From Calliopsis andreniformis (Eukaryota > Arthropoda > Insecta > Hymenoptera > Andrenidae), in NCBI RefSeq assembly GCF_051401765.1, contig NC_135066.1, forward strand, positions 24,369,501 through 24,433,500: DNA of 64,000 nucleotides, given 5' to 3'. Both the position numbers and the translations under genes were made by a program. Position 1 is the stretch's first letter; every line of letters begins with the position of its first letter. Positions 9,168-20,574 of this stretch are shown one piece after another. The notes under the pieces are model-generated. The model was not told the origin of the DNA. It was given only the letters and a program-made list of their open reading frames with translations, and ran no database searches.

Positions 9168-10356
9168 TCTTTTTTTTTTTTTTTTTTAACGTGGAGAAAT
9201 GCCTAACACACACCGCTGGGGTGGGAGTCCCAGGGTAGTGTGGGGCTTGCACCCACTAAAATTCCACGGTGGCCGTCATCGGCGCATAAGGGGGGACTCG
9301 AGGAACTCCTGCGAATACTTCCGGAGCCCCCCGCGCCACCTCCGCCACAACCAGCGCGACGGAGTGCCTTCTGGGTGGGGAGTTTGACCTCTCCACCGGG
9401 CCGCGGACGCCTCGCGCTACGCACCCAGCGCCCGCGACCCCTTCGTTTCCCTTATGGGATTGGCGCCGCCGAGGGGGCCACACTCTCGACGACGTCCCTT
9501 TTGTGCCTTTTGAGAGGAGGCCCTGGCGGCCCCGCGCGCGAGCCCACCGTCGTAGTGAGCGCGGGAACCGCCGGTTTCTGTCGGGCGGATTACGGTTCCA
9601 CCCCGCCGAGTGACGGGCGAACAGTTCAGGGGGGACCAGCCCCACCCGTGACTGGGGCGGCACGAATTCGCCGGCCCGCTGCCCGCCGCGCCCGTCTTCT
9701 TTCCGCGCGGGCGGGGTCTGCGATCTCCCATCCTCCCACCCTCCGCCTGGATGTTGAAGAGGACGACACCCGCCAGGACCGCCACCGTTTCGTGGGCTAG
9801 GGTGCGGTAACCACGGACGACCTGGATGGCCATAAGCCTCTGCACGCGGCGTAACATGCGCCGCGCGCTCCGACTGACCACCGGCCCGTGGGCCCAAACG
9901 GGACACCCACAGAGGGCCATGGCCCGCAGCACTCGCACATATAGGCGGCGTACCTTCTGACTGGGTCCCCCGAGGTTGGGCAAAAGTCGATCAACCATGG
10001 TCCACACGGCCACAACCCGGGGGACAAGGCGGTCGAAATGTCCATCGAAGCGCCAGCGGCTATCAATGTCCAGGCCGAGGTACTTAAACCTTCCCTTGAC
10101 CTGGATGCGGGCATCATCCACCCAGACCGGAGCCTGGGGGACACGCCGCGACAGAGGCAGCCCGTGAAACCAGACTACTTCCGTCTTTTGCGGCGGGATC
10201 CTAAGCCCCAAGGCCCGGATCCTGGCGACGACCAGGGCTACGGCCATCTCGACCAGACGGACAGTTCTCGTCCAATCCCTCCCCACCACTACGAGGGGCA
10301 TGTCGTCGGCGTAACAGACAACGCTCGCTCCGGTGGGGAGGGGCCCGCGCAGCACG
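9168..10356 (-). mobile_element. 5'-truncated R1-like LINE with 17-bp target duplication
   Basis: The element reads right to left and ends in a poly(A) tail, seen as T at 9170-9187. The 17-base direct repeat AATTGAAGCACAACCCA lies at 9151-9167 and 10357-10373. At the 5' end the reading enters the reverse-transcriptase palm with CYADDMPLVVV, includes FKYLGLDIDSRWRF, and runs to VVRGYRTLAHE. It then jumps to the GC-rich 3' UTR, so the C-terminal zinc-finger region is deleted. The GC-rich coding contrasts with the AT-rich flanks. The 3' UTR matches that of the longer copy at 14.1-18.0 kb. Confidence 0.88.
9790..10356 (-). pseudogene. R1-like reverse transcriptase fragment keeping the YADD motif
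   Basis: The frame begins inside the RT domain just before CYADDM, the catalytic motif of R1-clade LINEs, and covers the palm and thumb. There is no start codon belonging to it because the copy was truncated during insertion. It aligns by eye with the plus-strand copy at 16.37-16.9 kb, which lacks the YADD box. Confidence 0.85.
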
Positions 10357-10373
10357 AATTGAAGCACAACCCA

Positions 10374-10719
10374 AACTTAACCCAGTCCTAGACCAGGTCT
10401 TACAATCATTCTTCTTCTACCCCCTCCAAAAAAAATATATAATATTTTTAATTTTTAATTTTTTAATATAAATATTGCAATAATATATCAATATTATATA
10501 AGTTCTTGGGGACAAGAAGAACGGTTGTAAGGTTTGGTCTAGGTCTGGATCCAGTTTAATTATGAAGCAATAAGTTGAACTATGAAGCACAACTCAAACT
10601 TAACCCAGACCTAGACCAGATTTTACAACCGTTCTATTCCCCAAGAACTTATATAATATTGATTGATAAAAACAAAATGTAAAATGGTGACGATGTCCTC
10701 ACCCAGTAACCATTTGCAT
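10374..10719. repeat. Inverted-repeat (hairpin) family flanking the LINE target
   Basis: Arms of about 58 bp at 10488-10547 and 10601-10660 pair as inverted repeats; the left reads ATATAAGTTCTTGGGGACAA and the right its near-complement. A third partial arm (CCAGTCCTAGACCAGGTCTT) lies at 10381-10400, next to the LINE target duplication. Part of the TSD word, GAAGCACAACTCAAACTTAA, recurs at 10584-10603. This suggests the LINE landed inside a copy of this hairpin element. Confidence 0.65.
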
Positions 10720-11030
10720 TTTTATTAATCAATTCTTTTCATTGGTAAAACAATACCTTCCCACACACATATTTACATTTTTATCAATCAATTTTCCGTC
10801 GGTCGAAACAGATTCGCATGTTTGTCGATCGATTTTCCGTCGGTAAAACAGATTTACACTTTTATCGGTCGCTTTTCCGTCGGTAAAACCGTTTTGCATT
10901 TTTATAGATCAATTTTCAGTCGGTAAAACAGATTTACATTTTTATCGGTCAATTTTCCGTCGTTAAAACGGTTTTGCATTTTTATCGATCAATTTTCTGT
11001 CGGTAAAACAGTTTTGCATTGATTTTAACC
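10720..11030. repeat. Minisatellite of about 42-bp units
   Basis: About seven units of the form CATTTTTATCGATCAATTTTC followed by CGTCGGTAAAACAGATTTA run head to tail with 10-20% divergence. No ORF is present. Confidence 0.8.
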
Positions 11031-11033
11031 TAT

Positions 11034-11189
11034 TGCAGACGTGACGTCATCAAGGCGTGACATCAGCAGATGTGGCGTCATCAGTCGTGACGTCATCAGG
11101 TGTGACGATATCAAGCGTGATGTCACCCCTGCCCGTCCCCCCCTGTAACGTCAGCCCCCTCGAAAGCCTGTCTAGAAACCCCATATATA
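11034..11189. repeat. Short array of TGACGTCA-like words
   Basis: About six imperfect copies of CGTGACGTCATCAGG in 11040-11130 carry the CRE/ATF core TGACGTCA or variants (GGCGTCA, TGACATCA). It directly precedes an LTR-type fragment, so it could be an upstream enhancer, but this is only an inference. Confidence 0.5.
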
Positions 11190-11470
11190 TGTTACTTAGG
11201 CGCGATTCGGGTTTAATCCAGGGTGTCTTCTAAATCGCGGTATCGTGTAATTCGTCTCAATTGTTCTCGCTTTATTTCGGTGTCACTACGACCGACATAA
11301 ATTTTGTAACAGGCGAGTCCGCGCGTACCCACTTTCTTAGGATGCGTCTTGGTTCTCTACTGGCGACCACCTGTCAAATCTTCCGTTACCGTGCCGTCTG
11401 CATGTTCTAAATAATTGTACAATAAACACCTGTGGAAGACACTTGACGTTCCGCTATTGGCTTGCCGTGA
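11190..11470 (+). mobile_element. LTR-type fragment, related to 59.97-60.24 kb
   Basis: The sequence from GTTACTTAGGCGCGATTCGG to the poly(A)-signal block TACAATAAACACCTGTGGAA aligns by eye with the reverse complement of about 59970-60240. The layout (short leader, AATAAA, GT-rich tail) suggests an LTR R-U5 region. I could not find a target duplication or an internal coding region. Confidence 0.55.
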
Positions 11471-12191
11471 AGGCTAGGTTTCTCCACGCGTCCAGCCCAC
11501 GACTTTTGCTGTCTCCCTCCGAGCTAGCCGAGGTTTACCGCCGTACCTGCGCTGCAAGGGTCGCATATCGCTGCCGAATTTCACTGTATTTGGCAAGAAA
11601 GTGCCTGGTGCCCATCCAGATGACTGTCCTTTGTCGAGCGACTTGCAGCGCTTTTCCTGCCTCGAATTCACGGCAGTTCGACACAGGAAAAGCTTTCCCC
11701 ATTCATCCGGAAAATAACCACCCTGATAAAGGTAAATAGCCTAGAAATATTAATGAAAACTGCAAAATTTTAAGGATTAGTATTTATTAAATGATTTACA
11801 AAATAATAAAATTACTTACTTAATTACAGGTGCACTACAACGTATTTTAATATTATCAAAATTATTAATATTGAAGAGCAAAAGTAATTGAGTTGGCGTG
11901 AAAAAGCCCACAATTTTATTATGTAAAAGTGTTCACAGTGAGTCGCATTGGTATCGAATGGAATTGAAGGATCTATGCACCTATGTTCCTCATTACAATT
12001 ACTAAAAATAATCCGTATTATGTCATGTTTGGTATCCATTTCATCAAGAAAACAAAAATAATCCAGTATAACAACCTGTCTGCCATATGTAAAATGTTCA
12101 CAAATAAAACAGCTAGTGTGGAAACAGGGAGTAGGATTTATACGACGTGCAGTTGGAAATGAATTTCATAGACTAGGATTTCTGATCTATT
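11471..12191. other. No recognisable gene
   Basis: The GC-richer stretch to about 11740 has open frames on both strands with no recognisable motif, and 11740-12191 is AT-rich. I see nothing I can support here. Confidence 0.4.
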
Positions 12192-12196
12192 AATAT

Positions 12197-13611
12197 TGTT
12201 TAAAAAATGGTTATATGACGGGCATGTGTTTCGTCCGCGGGATTCGTGGTCTGTTGGTATACGTGACCGACCGAAGGTCGCCTTGAGTTGGAGATTCCGT
12301 TGTCCTAACAGCAAAACACGGTCAATTGTTGTCTGACTCGTGTTCATCGTTAAAATTGAAGCTCAAACAAGGTGAGCATTGTCGAGCAACAGTTTTGAAC
12401 TCCAGGCCCGATGTCGAGTGGCGACATCGGAGCCTGAAGGAGAGAAAGAGTAAATCGTATCACATTAGAACGATACAAAAGATAATTGGCGAGCGCCGCG
12501 TAGCTGCAAAATTAGCGTGTTTTGCGTTTTGCGGAGACACATGCGGCTATCGCAGCAGTCGTCTTTCGGCAGTCAGTCTTGCTCCAGTCAGTTCAACAGG
12601 TCGTCAAGCAACCTCAGCGTAGCCAGTCCTCACGATTTCAAGCAGTTTGGTGGCCAGACGCTTGGAATTCTACTTGCTTAACAGTTGAACATCTGTCTCC
12701 TGACTAGGGAGTTGCACTGCTCGAGTTAATACGTATTATATGTACGACAGAGCACCTAGTTTGTCAAAAGGTGACAGTTCAGCGAGATTTGCGCTCTTGG
12801 AATCGGGGTCTGCCCTGATTCTCTGAGTTTCGTCTTCATCAAAGATCAACAGAGGCCGCTTCCTGGTTGATCCGTGAGCGACGGGCTACAACAGAGAGAG
12901 TTAACGTACGTGCCTATCACCTCTGCGTTACTCGCACTCTGCCACCCCGTTTAGAAGCAACCCCCGTGTGTCGAATAGAAGCACACGGTGAGGTGAACAG
13001 AGTCGTGGAGCCTCTGGCCGTCCTCAGCCACCAGGACTAGCAATTGCTGGCTATAGCGTGTCCCCCGGTCGCGAATCCCCACTTTCATCGGGATTCGTAC
13101 GAAGCGAGCCATCCTATGAGGTGCAAAAGCGAAGAGAAGAGGCCCCCTCCTCTCTATCCAGTCGCTCATCGACAACTTCTTCGCTAGAGAAAAAGAGTTG
13201 ATATTACAGTTCACTGTATTACCTTGTGTTACGGCAAGGCATTGCTCCCCCCTCCACATAGGCTCGTGATCGAAGCCTGGAGTCGGGAAGAATAGGTATA
13301 GCGTGATCGCCATACTCTCGCTTACCGGTGCGGTTCCACAGCATTTCTTTTTTTGAGACGCCAGCGTCGTTGACAGGCGTCGTCCGCTACACCGAGGAGC
13401 CACCGCTATACCGATAGTCCAAGGAGCCTGCCGCGGACCAGAGGACCCCCTTGCACCGACGTACACATAAAAACTCATCAATAAACGTCGTAGAATATGC
13501 CCTCATCAGGGCCGACTTAAACTTGATCGAATGTACTTGTTTTCTTTAAAATCCCTCACTATCACCTTATTCGGAACCTAGTTAGATTCCTTATTTTAAG
13601 CGATTCTAACA
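12197..13611 (-). mobile_element. Solo LTR, family L copy A
   Basis: The 1,415-bp copy begins TGTTTAAAAA and ends CGATTCTAACA on the plus strand, with direct repeat AATAT at 12192-12196 and 13612-13616. Its reverse complement matches copies B (19.1-20.5 kb) and C (52.4-53.8 kb) end to end. Termini are TG...CA. It is long for a solo LTR and has no internal region. An open frame on the minus strand (about 12951-13481) looks coding but evolves neutrally against copy B. Confidence 0.9.
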
Positions 13612-13616
13612 AATAT

Positions 13617-14129
13617 ATGTGGGACACCGGAGAGCCGTAACGTCGAAGCGTGACGTCACGCGTGCGTCGGGGCCCATCGCGGCAACGCGAAAACGCCCGA
13701 GACGAAAAAAAGAACGTCGAGAGAGTATGAAAGAATATGGCAAGCGACGGAAAACCGTCGTTGTATCTATGCATCATTATATTACATTATTTTTCTAGTA
13801 ACTGATGCTTATTAATATCCAACCTCACCATTTCTATCCCGGATATTAGGAGAAATCCTACATATATAACAAAATTTATTGGAACTAAGCACAATACAAT
13901 TAATATCTAAATTGTGCTATACGCAATTACTTCTCAGGTTACAATTAATTCAGTGCTTTTGGTAAAAAGAAAGAAAACAATGGTCTAACTGTCAGTACAC
14001 TGAATTGAGTTGGTAATTATAAGATTTACTTACCGACAATATACTTTTAGTTTTGAGATCACTTTAAGTGTTCTGATTTACACCAATGACAGTAGTAGAT
14101 TAGGGTGGATAAGGATTAACAATAGGTCG
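13617..14129. other. No recognisable gene
   Basis: Mixed sequence between solo LTR A and the LINE. Apart from a GC-rich patch with TGACGTCA at about 13651-13659 I see no repeat or coding motif. Confidence 0.4.
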
Positions 14130-14149
14130 AGGTGCTAGTTAAAGCTGCC

Positions 14150-14500
14150 AAGGTTAGGTTAGGATCAATGGCACAACAATGGGGCACGAGGGCTAGAAGA
14201 GCCCTACAGAAACAGACCGCCGTGCCAGGTTCTACACATGTGGTAGCACCGAGCACATGGCAATGCTCGGCCCCGCCGAACTGTGCGCTGACCTGGGCCG
14301 TCCAACCAACCACAGACTGGGCGCTAAGGCTTGCGCGCTGCCACCGCCACGGGGGAGAAACTCCCGCCCTTCAACCGGGGCGTCCGGCCAAGCCGGGCCG
14401 GCCGCCTCGGCAACGAGGGATTCGTAACCGCAAAAAGCGGAGAAGACTCGGGCGCCAACGCCCACAACGAAGTAAGGAGGATCCGGCCGTGGGGAGGCCA
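14150..14500 (+). pseudogene. R1-like ORF1 (gag-like) C-terminal zinc knuckles, remnant
   Basis: One frame reads FYTCGSTEHMAMLGPAE followed by LCADLGRPTNHRLGAKAC, a degenerate pair of CCHC knuckles typical of the C terminus of R1-clade ORF1 proteins. The first knuckle lacks its leading Cys. Only this end of ORF1 is left. Confidence 0.6.
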
Positions 14501-14519
14501 TGGAAACTGCTTAAAATTC

Positions 14520-15585
14520 ACCCCCACGGCCAAAATCCTGCAGGCCAACCTCAACCACTCGGCCGCGTCACAGGACCTACTGCAACAGACGCTGATCAAG
14601 CTTGATGTGGGGTTGGCCGTCGCCATACAGGGTGCTCGACCGCCTCAATTGGGCGGGAGATGACCTTGGCTCCGTCGCGATAATCGCAGACGGCTCCGAA
14701 GCCCTTTGCGCTTTTGCGCACAGTCGTGGTAGGCGTATACGCCCCGCCCAGTGCCCTCGCGTCGTTCGAAAGGCTCCTGGACGAGGTCAGGGATGCTGTG
14801 TCCCGCTCTCCAGAAGTCCGAACATTGGTCCTGGGCGACTTCAATGCAAGTCAACGGCGTGGGGTTGTCCCGGGACTAACGCGAGCGGCGAAACAGTGCT
14901 GGAATGGGCGACGGGCGTGGTGCTTCTGCTACTAAATCGGGGCTCCGCAAGCACATACGTGCGGTGGCAGGACGAATCTATCGTCGATCTTTCGTGGGCG
15001 ACGCCCTGTGCCGCGCGTTGTGTAATCGGGTGGAGGGTCGCGGAGGAGGTGGAATCGCTTAGCGACCACCTCTACGTGCTGATGCACGTCTCCGCAGAAC
15101 AGCAAGACCCCCACCCAGCCCGTCGTCCTAGGGGTGTTCAGCCACCCCGCAGATGGGCCGCCAAGAAGATGGACGAGGACGCGCTGATGGCCGCCTCCCT
15201 CACGATGGCCTGGCCGGGGCCGCCGGCTGGGTCCGTCGCGGACGTCGACAGCGAGGCAGAATGGTTCCGTGAGTCTCTGGCGGCGGTCTGCGACGCCGCC
15301 ATGCCCCTGACCGGAAAGCCTCGCAAGCGAGCCGTGTACTGGTGGTTGGGCGAAATCGCCGCACTGCGCGACGCAAGGGTGGCCACCCGACGCCGCTACA
15401 CCAGGGCCCGTCGACGTGCCAACCGCGACGCTGCGAGGGAAGAAACCCTATCTGAGGGTTACCAGCAGGCAACGGTAGCCCTCCATGCGGCCATCACGAA
15501 GGCTAAGTCCGAGGCGTGGCGCGAGCTCCTAAACTCGCTAGACCGTGACCCTTGGGGGCGACTGTACAGGATCGTCTTAGGGTGA
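14520..15585 (+). pseudogene. R1-like ORF2 N-terminus: APE-type endonuclease, frameshifted
   Basis: The reading starts ILQANLNHSAASQDLL, then switches frame to VVVGVYAPPSALASFERLL and LVLGDFNA (the endonuclease GDFN box near 14830). It switches again for VDLSWATP and a SDHLYV end. These blocks are the conserved parts of the apurinic-like endonuclease that nicks the LINE target. Frame changes near 14600, 14710 and 14850 disable it. The linker to the reverse transcriptase runs to 15585. Confidence 0.8.
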
Positions 15586-17440
15586 TTACGCCCTGCGGCG
15601 CCCCCGATCACGGCGAGTCTCGACCCCCCTATTCTTCGGCGTGTCATGCACACACTCTTTCCGGTAGATTCGGAGGAGCCGCGGCTGCCGGAGCCTGCGG
15701 ACCCGACCACCTGGTCCGCCGATATGGGGGTCAGCCACGAGGAGCTTGTTGCCGCCGTTCGTCGCTTGGGGGTGTCCAACACCGCCCCCGGCCCGGACGA
15801 AGTGCCCGGACGAGCCTTAAAGAAGGCTCTGCGCGTCCTCAGGCCCCGACTGCTAAGCCTATTTAATGGCTGCATGCGGTCGGCGCGGGTCCCGCTTCTT
15901 TGGAAGCGAGGACGCATGGTCCTTATCCCGAAGCATGGTAAGCTCGCGGATTTGCCCTCCGCGTACCGGCCCATATGCCTCCTCGATGAAGTCGGCAAGT
16001 TGTTGGAGCGAGTGCTCGCCCACCGATTCGAAGAGGCAGTGTCCCGTGACGGTCCCAGCATAGCCGACTGCCAGTTCGGCTTCCGTGGGAGAAGATCGAC
16101 GGTAGATGCGATCGATCGCGTCAAATCCCTCACAGACACGGCTGTCTCCCAGGGCGGGGTTGCGTTGGCGATAAGTTTAGACATCTATCTAATGATAGAT
16201 AGATCATACCTACCTACAAGCTGTGGTGTCGGATTACCTGCGGGACAGGGAAATCGAATTCCCGGGCCGGGATGGCACCCAGCGGAGGGTGCTCAGCCGC
16301 GGCGTGCCTCAGGATTCTGTATCACAACCATTCCTTTCGGACATGGGGTACAACTCCGTGCTGCGTGAACCCCTCCTCACCGGAGCGAGAGTAGTGGTGG
16401 GGAGGGAATGGACGAGGACTGTCCGTCTGACCGAGATGGCCGTGACCCTGGTCGTCGCCAGAATCCGAGCCTTGGGGCTTCCGATCTCGCCGCAAAACAC
16501 GGAGGCAGTCTGGTGTCAAGGGTTGCCTCTGTCGCGGCGTGTCCCCCAGGCTCGGGTCTGGGTGGGTGATGCCTGCTTCCAGGCCGGAGGAAGGTTCAAG
16601 TACCTCGGCCTGGACATCGATAGCCGCTGCCGCTTCGAAGGACACTTCGACCGCCTTGTCCCCCGGGTTGTGGCCGTGTGGACCATGGTTGGTCGACCTT
16701 TGCCCAACCTCGTGGGACCGAAACAGAAGGTACGCCGCCTATATGTGGGAGTGGTGGGGGCCATGGCCCTATACAGGTGCCCCGTTTGGGCCCGCGGACC
16801 GGTAGTCAGCCACAGAGCGCGGAGCATGTTGCGCCGCGTGCAGAGGCTTATGGCCGAGTCGTCCGTGGCTACCGCACCCTATCCCACGTAACGGCGGCGG
16901 TCCTGGCGGGTGTCGTCTCCTGCGATATCCAGGCGGAGGCAAGCGCCGATGTATATCGGCATCTGCAAGCCCTCCGCCTGGCTCGGTCGCCCCGCCAGAC
17001 ATGGCGGTCGAGTCTGAAATGAGGCGTCAGTCCCGAAGATCCGTCCCCGAAATATAGCGGCGTCAGCTCCTGCGGAGCGGCGCCGACCGTCAGCGGGCGG
17101 TAGGAGTGGTCCTGTCCAGCTTCGATAGCTGGCTGGACCGTGAGCATGGCGGGCTCACCTACCGGATGACCCAGGTGCTATTCGGACATACATTTTTCGG
17201 GAAGTACCTGGAGAAGATTGGTGCTGAAGCGACGACCGGGTGCCACCAGTGCGGCGCGGAGCTAAACTCCGTGCATCACGTACTGGAGGAGTGCCCCTCC
17301 TTTGCGGCTCAAAGATGGGGCGTTCGGAGGGAGATTGGTTTCGACCTCTCCCTCCCTCGCCAGCGATCGCGGCGCCTGGCAGACGTTCGCCTCCTTCTGC
17401 GAGGATATTATATCCCAGAAGGAGGCGGACGAGCGCGGAC
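15586..17440 (+). pseudogene. R1-like reverse transcriptase and C-terminal zinc finger, catalytic box deleted
   Basis: RT blocks include NTAPGPDEVPGRALKKAL, LIPKHGKLADLPSAYRPI and FGFRGRRSTVDAID, then a break after ALAISLDI near 16185. After a frame change LRDREIEFPGRDG and VPQDS follow. The stretch equivalent to CYADD is absent: the sequence passes directly from GARVV to VGREWTRT. Thumb sequence FKYLGLDIDSR follows. The C-terminal finger CHQCGAELNSVHHVLEEC at about 17243-17296 has CCHC spacing. Several frameshifts divide it. Confidence 0.85.
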
Positions 17441-18035
17441 GGAAGGTGGCGGACCCCGCCCGCGCAGAAAGGAGAGGGGCGCAGCGAGCTGCGGGGCGGC
17501 GGATTCGTGCCGCTTCAGTCACAGGTCGGGCTGGTCGCCCCTGAACTGCTCGCCCGTCCCTCGGCCGGGCGGGAACATAATCCGCTCGGCAGAAACTGGC
17601 GGTACCCGCGCTAAGACTCCCGGCCGCGGGCTCGGCCATTGAGCCCGCCGGTCGTGCGCGGGGCCGCCAGGGCCTGGGGTCATCGGGTTGGGGACCCGGT
17701 GGCCTCCGTTCGAAAGGCCCAGAAGGGGCGTCGTCGAGGGTGTGGCCCCCTCGGCGGCGCCAGTCCGAAAAAGGGAAAAAGAAGGGGTCGCGGGCGCTGG
17801 GCGCGTAGCACGCGTTGTCCGTGGCCCAGTGGGGACGACAAGCTCCCCACCCAAGCAGACACTCCGCCGCGCAGTTTGCGGCGAAGGTGGCGCGGCAGGC
17901 TCCAGAAGTATTCGCCAGAGTTCCCGGAGTCCCTCTCATGCGCCGACTATGGCCGCCGTGGAGTTTTAGTGGGTGCAAGCCCCACACTACTGCTGCTATT
18001 AGCGATGCCGCATTCATACTCAGGAATTGCATTTC

Positions 18036-19129
18036 TCCTTCGGAACCAGTAACTCCTTTCATCGGAGGGGAATTGTTGTGTTATGCATGATTGCTCGGGA
18101 ACCGTCACACGATATTTGCCGCTGATAGGTTCCGATGTCTGGCGCATACGTGTGGTAGAGCTTGTACAGTTATTATGTTGTCCTGTTATTATCGTGCTGT
18201 CAGTACATGCTAAGAAGCACGCAATAGGATGTCGCTTGCATAAGGTTCTAATGTACGCATGCGTGGAAGCGGAAGAGTCGTACAGCTTATGCGCATGCGT
18301 GTAGCACGTCACTGGCGCGATCGTCTCAATTAGGGAACCGAGGATAGGACAGCCTTGAGATTAGGGTTACTGCTAATTATGCAAATCTGTACTTATTTTA
18401 TTTTAATGCTACACTCAGCAAAAGAATTAAGATCATGATGCTGCGATCAGCCGTTGTTAAAATACAACGAGTTAAAGAAAAAATGGAAATTGTAGCATTT
18501 TTAAGCATATTTTCGAAAAGATCAAGAGTACCGAAATATTAATTAAATTGCTAAAGTAAACAATGCATCTTCAAGACGTAAGTTCAAACTTTCTACTGCT
18601 GTTTTTATCTACGTTCTACGATGATTCTATCGCCTTTGAGCAGCAATTAAAGTCAAAGAGACGGTTTCTGCTTTAAAGTTGAATAACTTTATTAAAAAAA
18701 ATCGTACAACATTCAGCAAGCACTTATTTTACACGGAAAAGAAGTTGCTTTCGACTGGTACAAATGCAATGTGCCTAAAAAATTTGTTACGCCCCATGGA
18801 GTATTAGAAAGTTGGTCGAAATTTGACAAAAAGTTTAAACTGCCGTTTATATCACTATAACTTTACCAAAAAAACAACAAAGCTAAAATATGAAAACAGT
18901 ACGCAAAAGTAGAGATTTCGCGCTTTGAAACGACTGTTTGATATTATCAGTTCCAACATTTTTGCCAAAGTTATGTCTATTTGAACTTGGCCACATTTTT
19001 TGGCTTCGTAGAGGTGATCCCTTAATTATTTTACTGAGTATATTGAAGATATTGCTATTATTGAAAAGAATTAATGATACGATTAATTTTCAGAATTTAA
19101 TGCTATCGTATTCGTCATCGGTTGTTACA
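18036..19129. other. No recognisable gene
   Basis: I find no coding motif. A CACTCAGCAAAAGAATTAA word near 18413 resembles the ends of some DNA elements, but no inverted partner was found. Confidence 0.35.
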
Positions 19130-19134
19130 CTAGT

Positions 19135-20523
19135 TGTTAGAATTGCTTATAGTAAGGGATCTAACTAGGTTCCGGATAAAGTGAGATTGAGGGTATTGCA
19201 AGAAAATAAGTACACTCGATTAAATTTGAGTTGGCCTTGATAAAGGCTTTTGTACGACCTTTATTTAACGATTTCGAGGTGTGACGTGTACGGCAGGGCG
19301 GGGACTCCGTGGTCCATGGCGGAGTTCTGTGGCTGGCGGTGGAGCGGGGGTCCGCGGTGGTCTGGACGTCGGATGCCACCTTGTCAGCAACGTTGGCGTC
19401 TGAAAAAAAGAAATGCGGTGGAACCGCACCGGTAAGCGAGAATATGGCGATCACGCTGTACCTATTCTTCCCGACTCCAGGCTTCGATCACGAGTCTGTG
19501 TGGAGGGGAGAGCAATGCCTTGCCGTAACACAAGGTAATGGAGTGGACTGTATTATCAACTCTTTTTCTCTAGCGAAGAAGTTGTTGATGAGCGAGTGGA
19601 TAGAGAGGAGAGGGCCTCTTCTCTTCGCTTTTGCACCTCATAGGAAGGCTCGCTTCGTACGAATCCCGATGAAAGTGGGGATTCGCGAGCGGGGGGACAC
19701 GCTATAGCCAGCAATTGCTAGTCCTGGTGGCTGAGAACGGCCAGAGACTCCACGACTCTGTTCACCTCACCGTGTGCTTCTATTCGACACACGGGGGTTG
19801 CTTCTAAACGGGGTGGCAGAGTGCGAGTAACGCAGAGGTGATAGGCACGTACGTTAACTCTCTCTGTTGTAGCCCGTCGCTCAGGGATCAACCAGGCAGC
19901 GGCCTTTGATGGTCATTGACGAAGACGAAACTCAGAGAATCAGGGTAGACCCTGATTCCAAGGGCGCAAATCTCGCTGAATTGTCACCTTTTGACGAACT
20001 AGAGCAACTCCCCAGTCGCAGGAGACAACGGTTCAGCTATGAAGCAAGTAGGATTTCAAGTGTCTGGCTACCAAACTGCTTAAAATCGTATAACTGGTTA
20101 TGCTGATAATGGCTTGACGACCTGTCTAAAGGACTGGCGCAAGACTCACTGCCGAAAGACGACTGCTGCGAGAGCCACGTGTGTCTCGGCAAAACGCGAA
20201 ACACGCTAATTTTGCCGCTACGCGGCGCTCGCCAATTATCTTCTGTATCGTTCTAATGTGATACGATTGACTCTCTCTCCCCTTCAGGCTCTGATGTCGC
20301 CACTCGACATCGGGCCTGGAGTTCAAAACCGTTGCTCGACAATGCTCACCTTGTTTGAACTTCATTTTAACGATAAAACCGAGTCATATGACAATTGACC
20401 GTGTTTTGCTGTTAGGACAACGGAATTTCCAACCGAAGGCGACCTTCAGTCGGTCACGTATACCAACAGACCACGAATCTCGGGGACGAGCCAAATGCCC
20501 GTTATATAATCGCTTTTTGAACA
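19135..20523 (+). mobile_element. Solo LTR, family L copy B
   Basis: The 1,389-bp copy begins TGTTAGAATTGCTTATAG and ends CGCTTTTTGAACA, with direct repeat CTAGT at 19130-19134 and 20524-20528. It is co-linear with copy C and inverted relative to copy A. An extra G near 19695 shifts the frame that is open in copy A. Confidence 0.92.
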
Positions 20524-20574
20524 CTAGTAGTAAAACTTTTATAACGATCTAATGTGAAATATACATAAGTATTA

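Larger units (their letters stand above)
14130..18035 (+). mobile_element. Decayed R1-like LINE, longer copy
   Basis: GC-rich plus-strand element in order: zinc knuckles of ORF1, APE-type endonuclease, reverse transcriptase, C-terminal CCHC finger and a 3' UTR shared with the minus-strand copy at 9.2-9.8 kb. ORF1 is mostly missing, so it is 5'-truncated or deleted. ORF2 is broken by several frameshifts and at least two internal deletions. The shared 3' UTR ends near 17987, and a GCATTTCTCC word at about 18028 may be the last remnant. No poly(A) or target duplication is clear. Confidence 0.85.

Noticed and set aside
9240..9906. Long open frames on both strands in the GC-rich LINE 3' UTR
   Set aside because: GC-rich sequence gives long chance frames; the same region in the other LINE copy lies after the ORF2 zinc finger and has no motif.
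12951..13481. A 176-codon frame in solo LTR A, shared with copy B (about 19380-19690), suggesting a gene inside the LTR
   Set aside because: Over the directly comparable ~85 codons I count 9 amino-acid-changing codons and 3 silent ones between A and B, about what neutral drift gives. B is frameshifted and C has lost the frame.
14132..14605. A 157-codon frame as a separate gene
   Set aside because: The zinc-knuckle reading of LINE ORF1 is in another frame of the same stretch, which explains the GC-rich openness.
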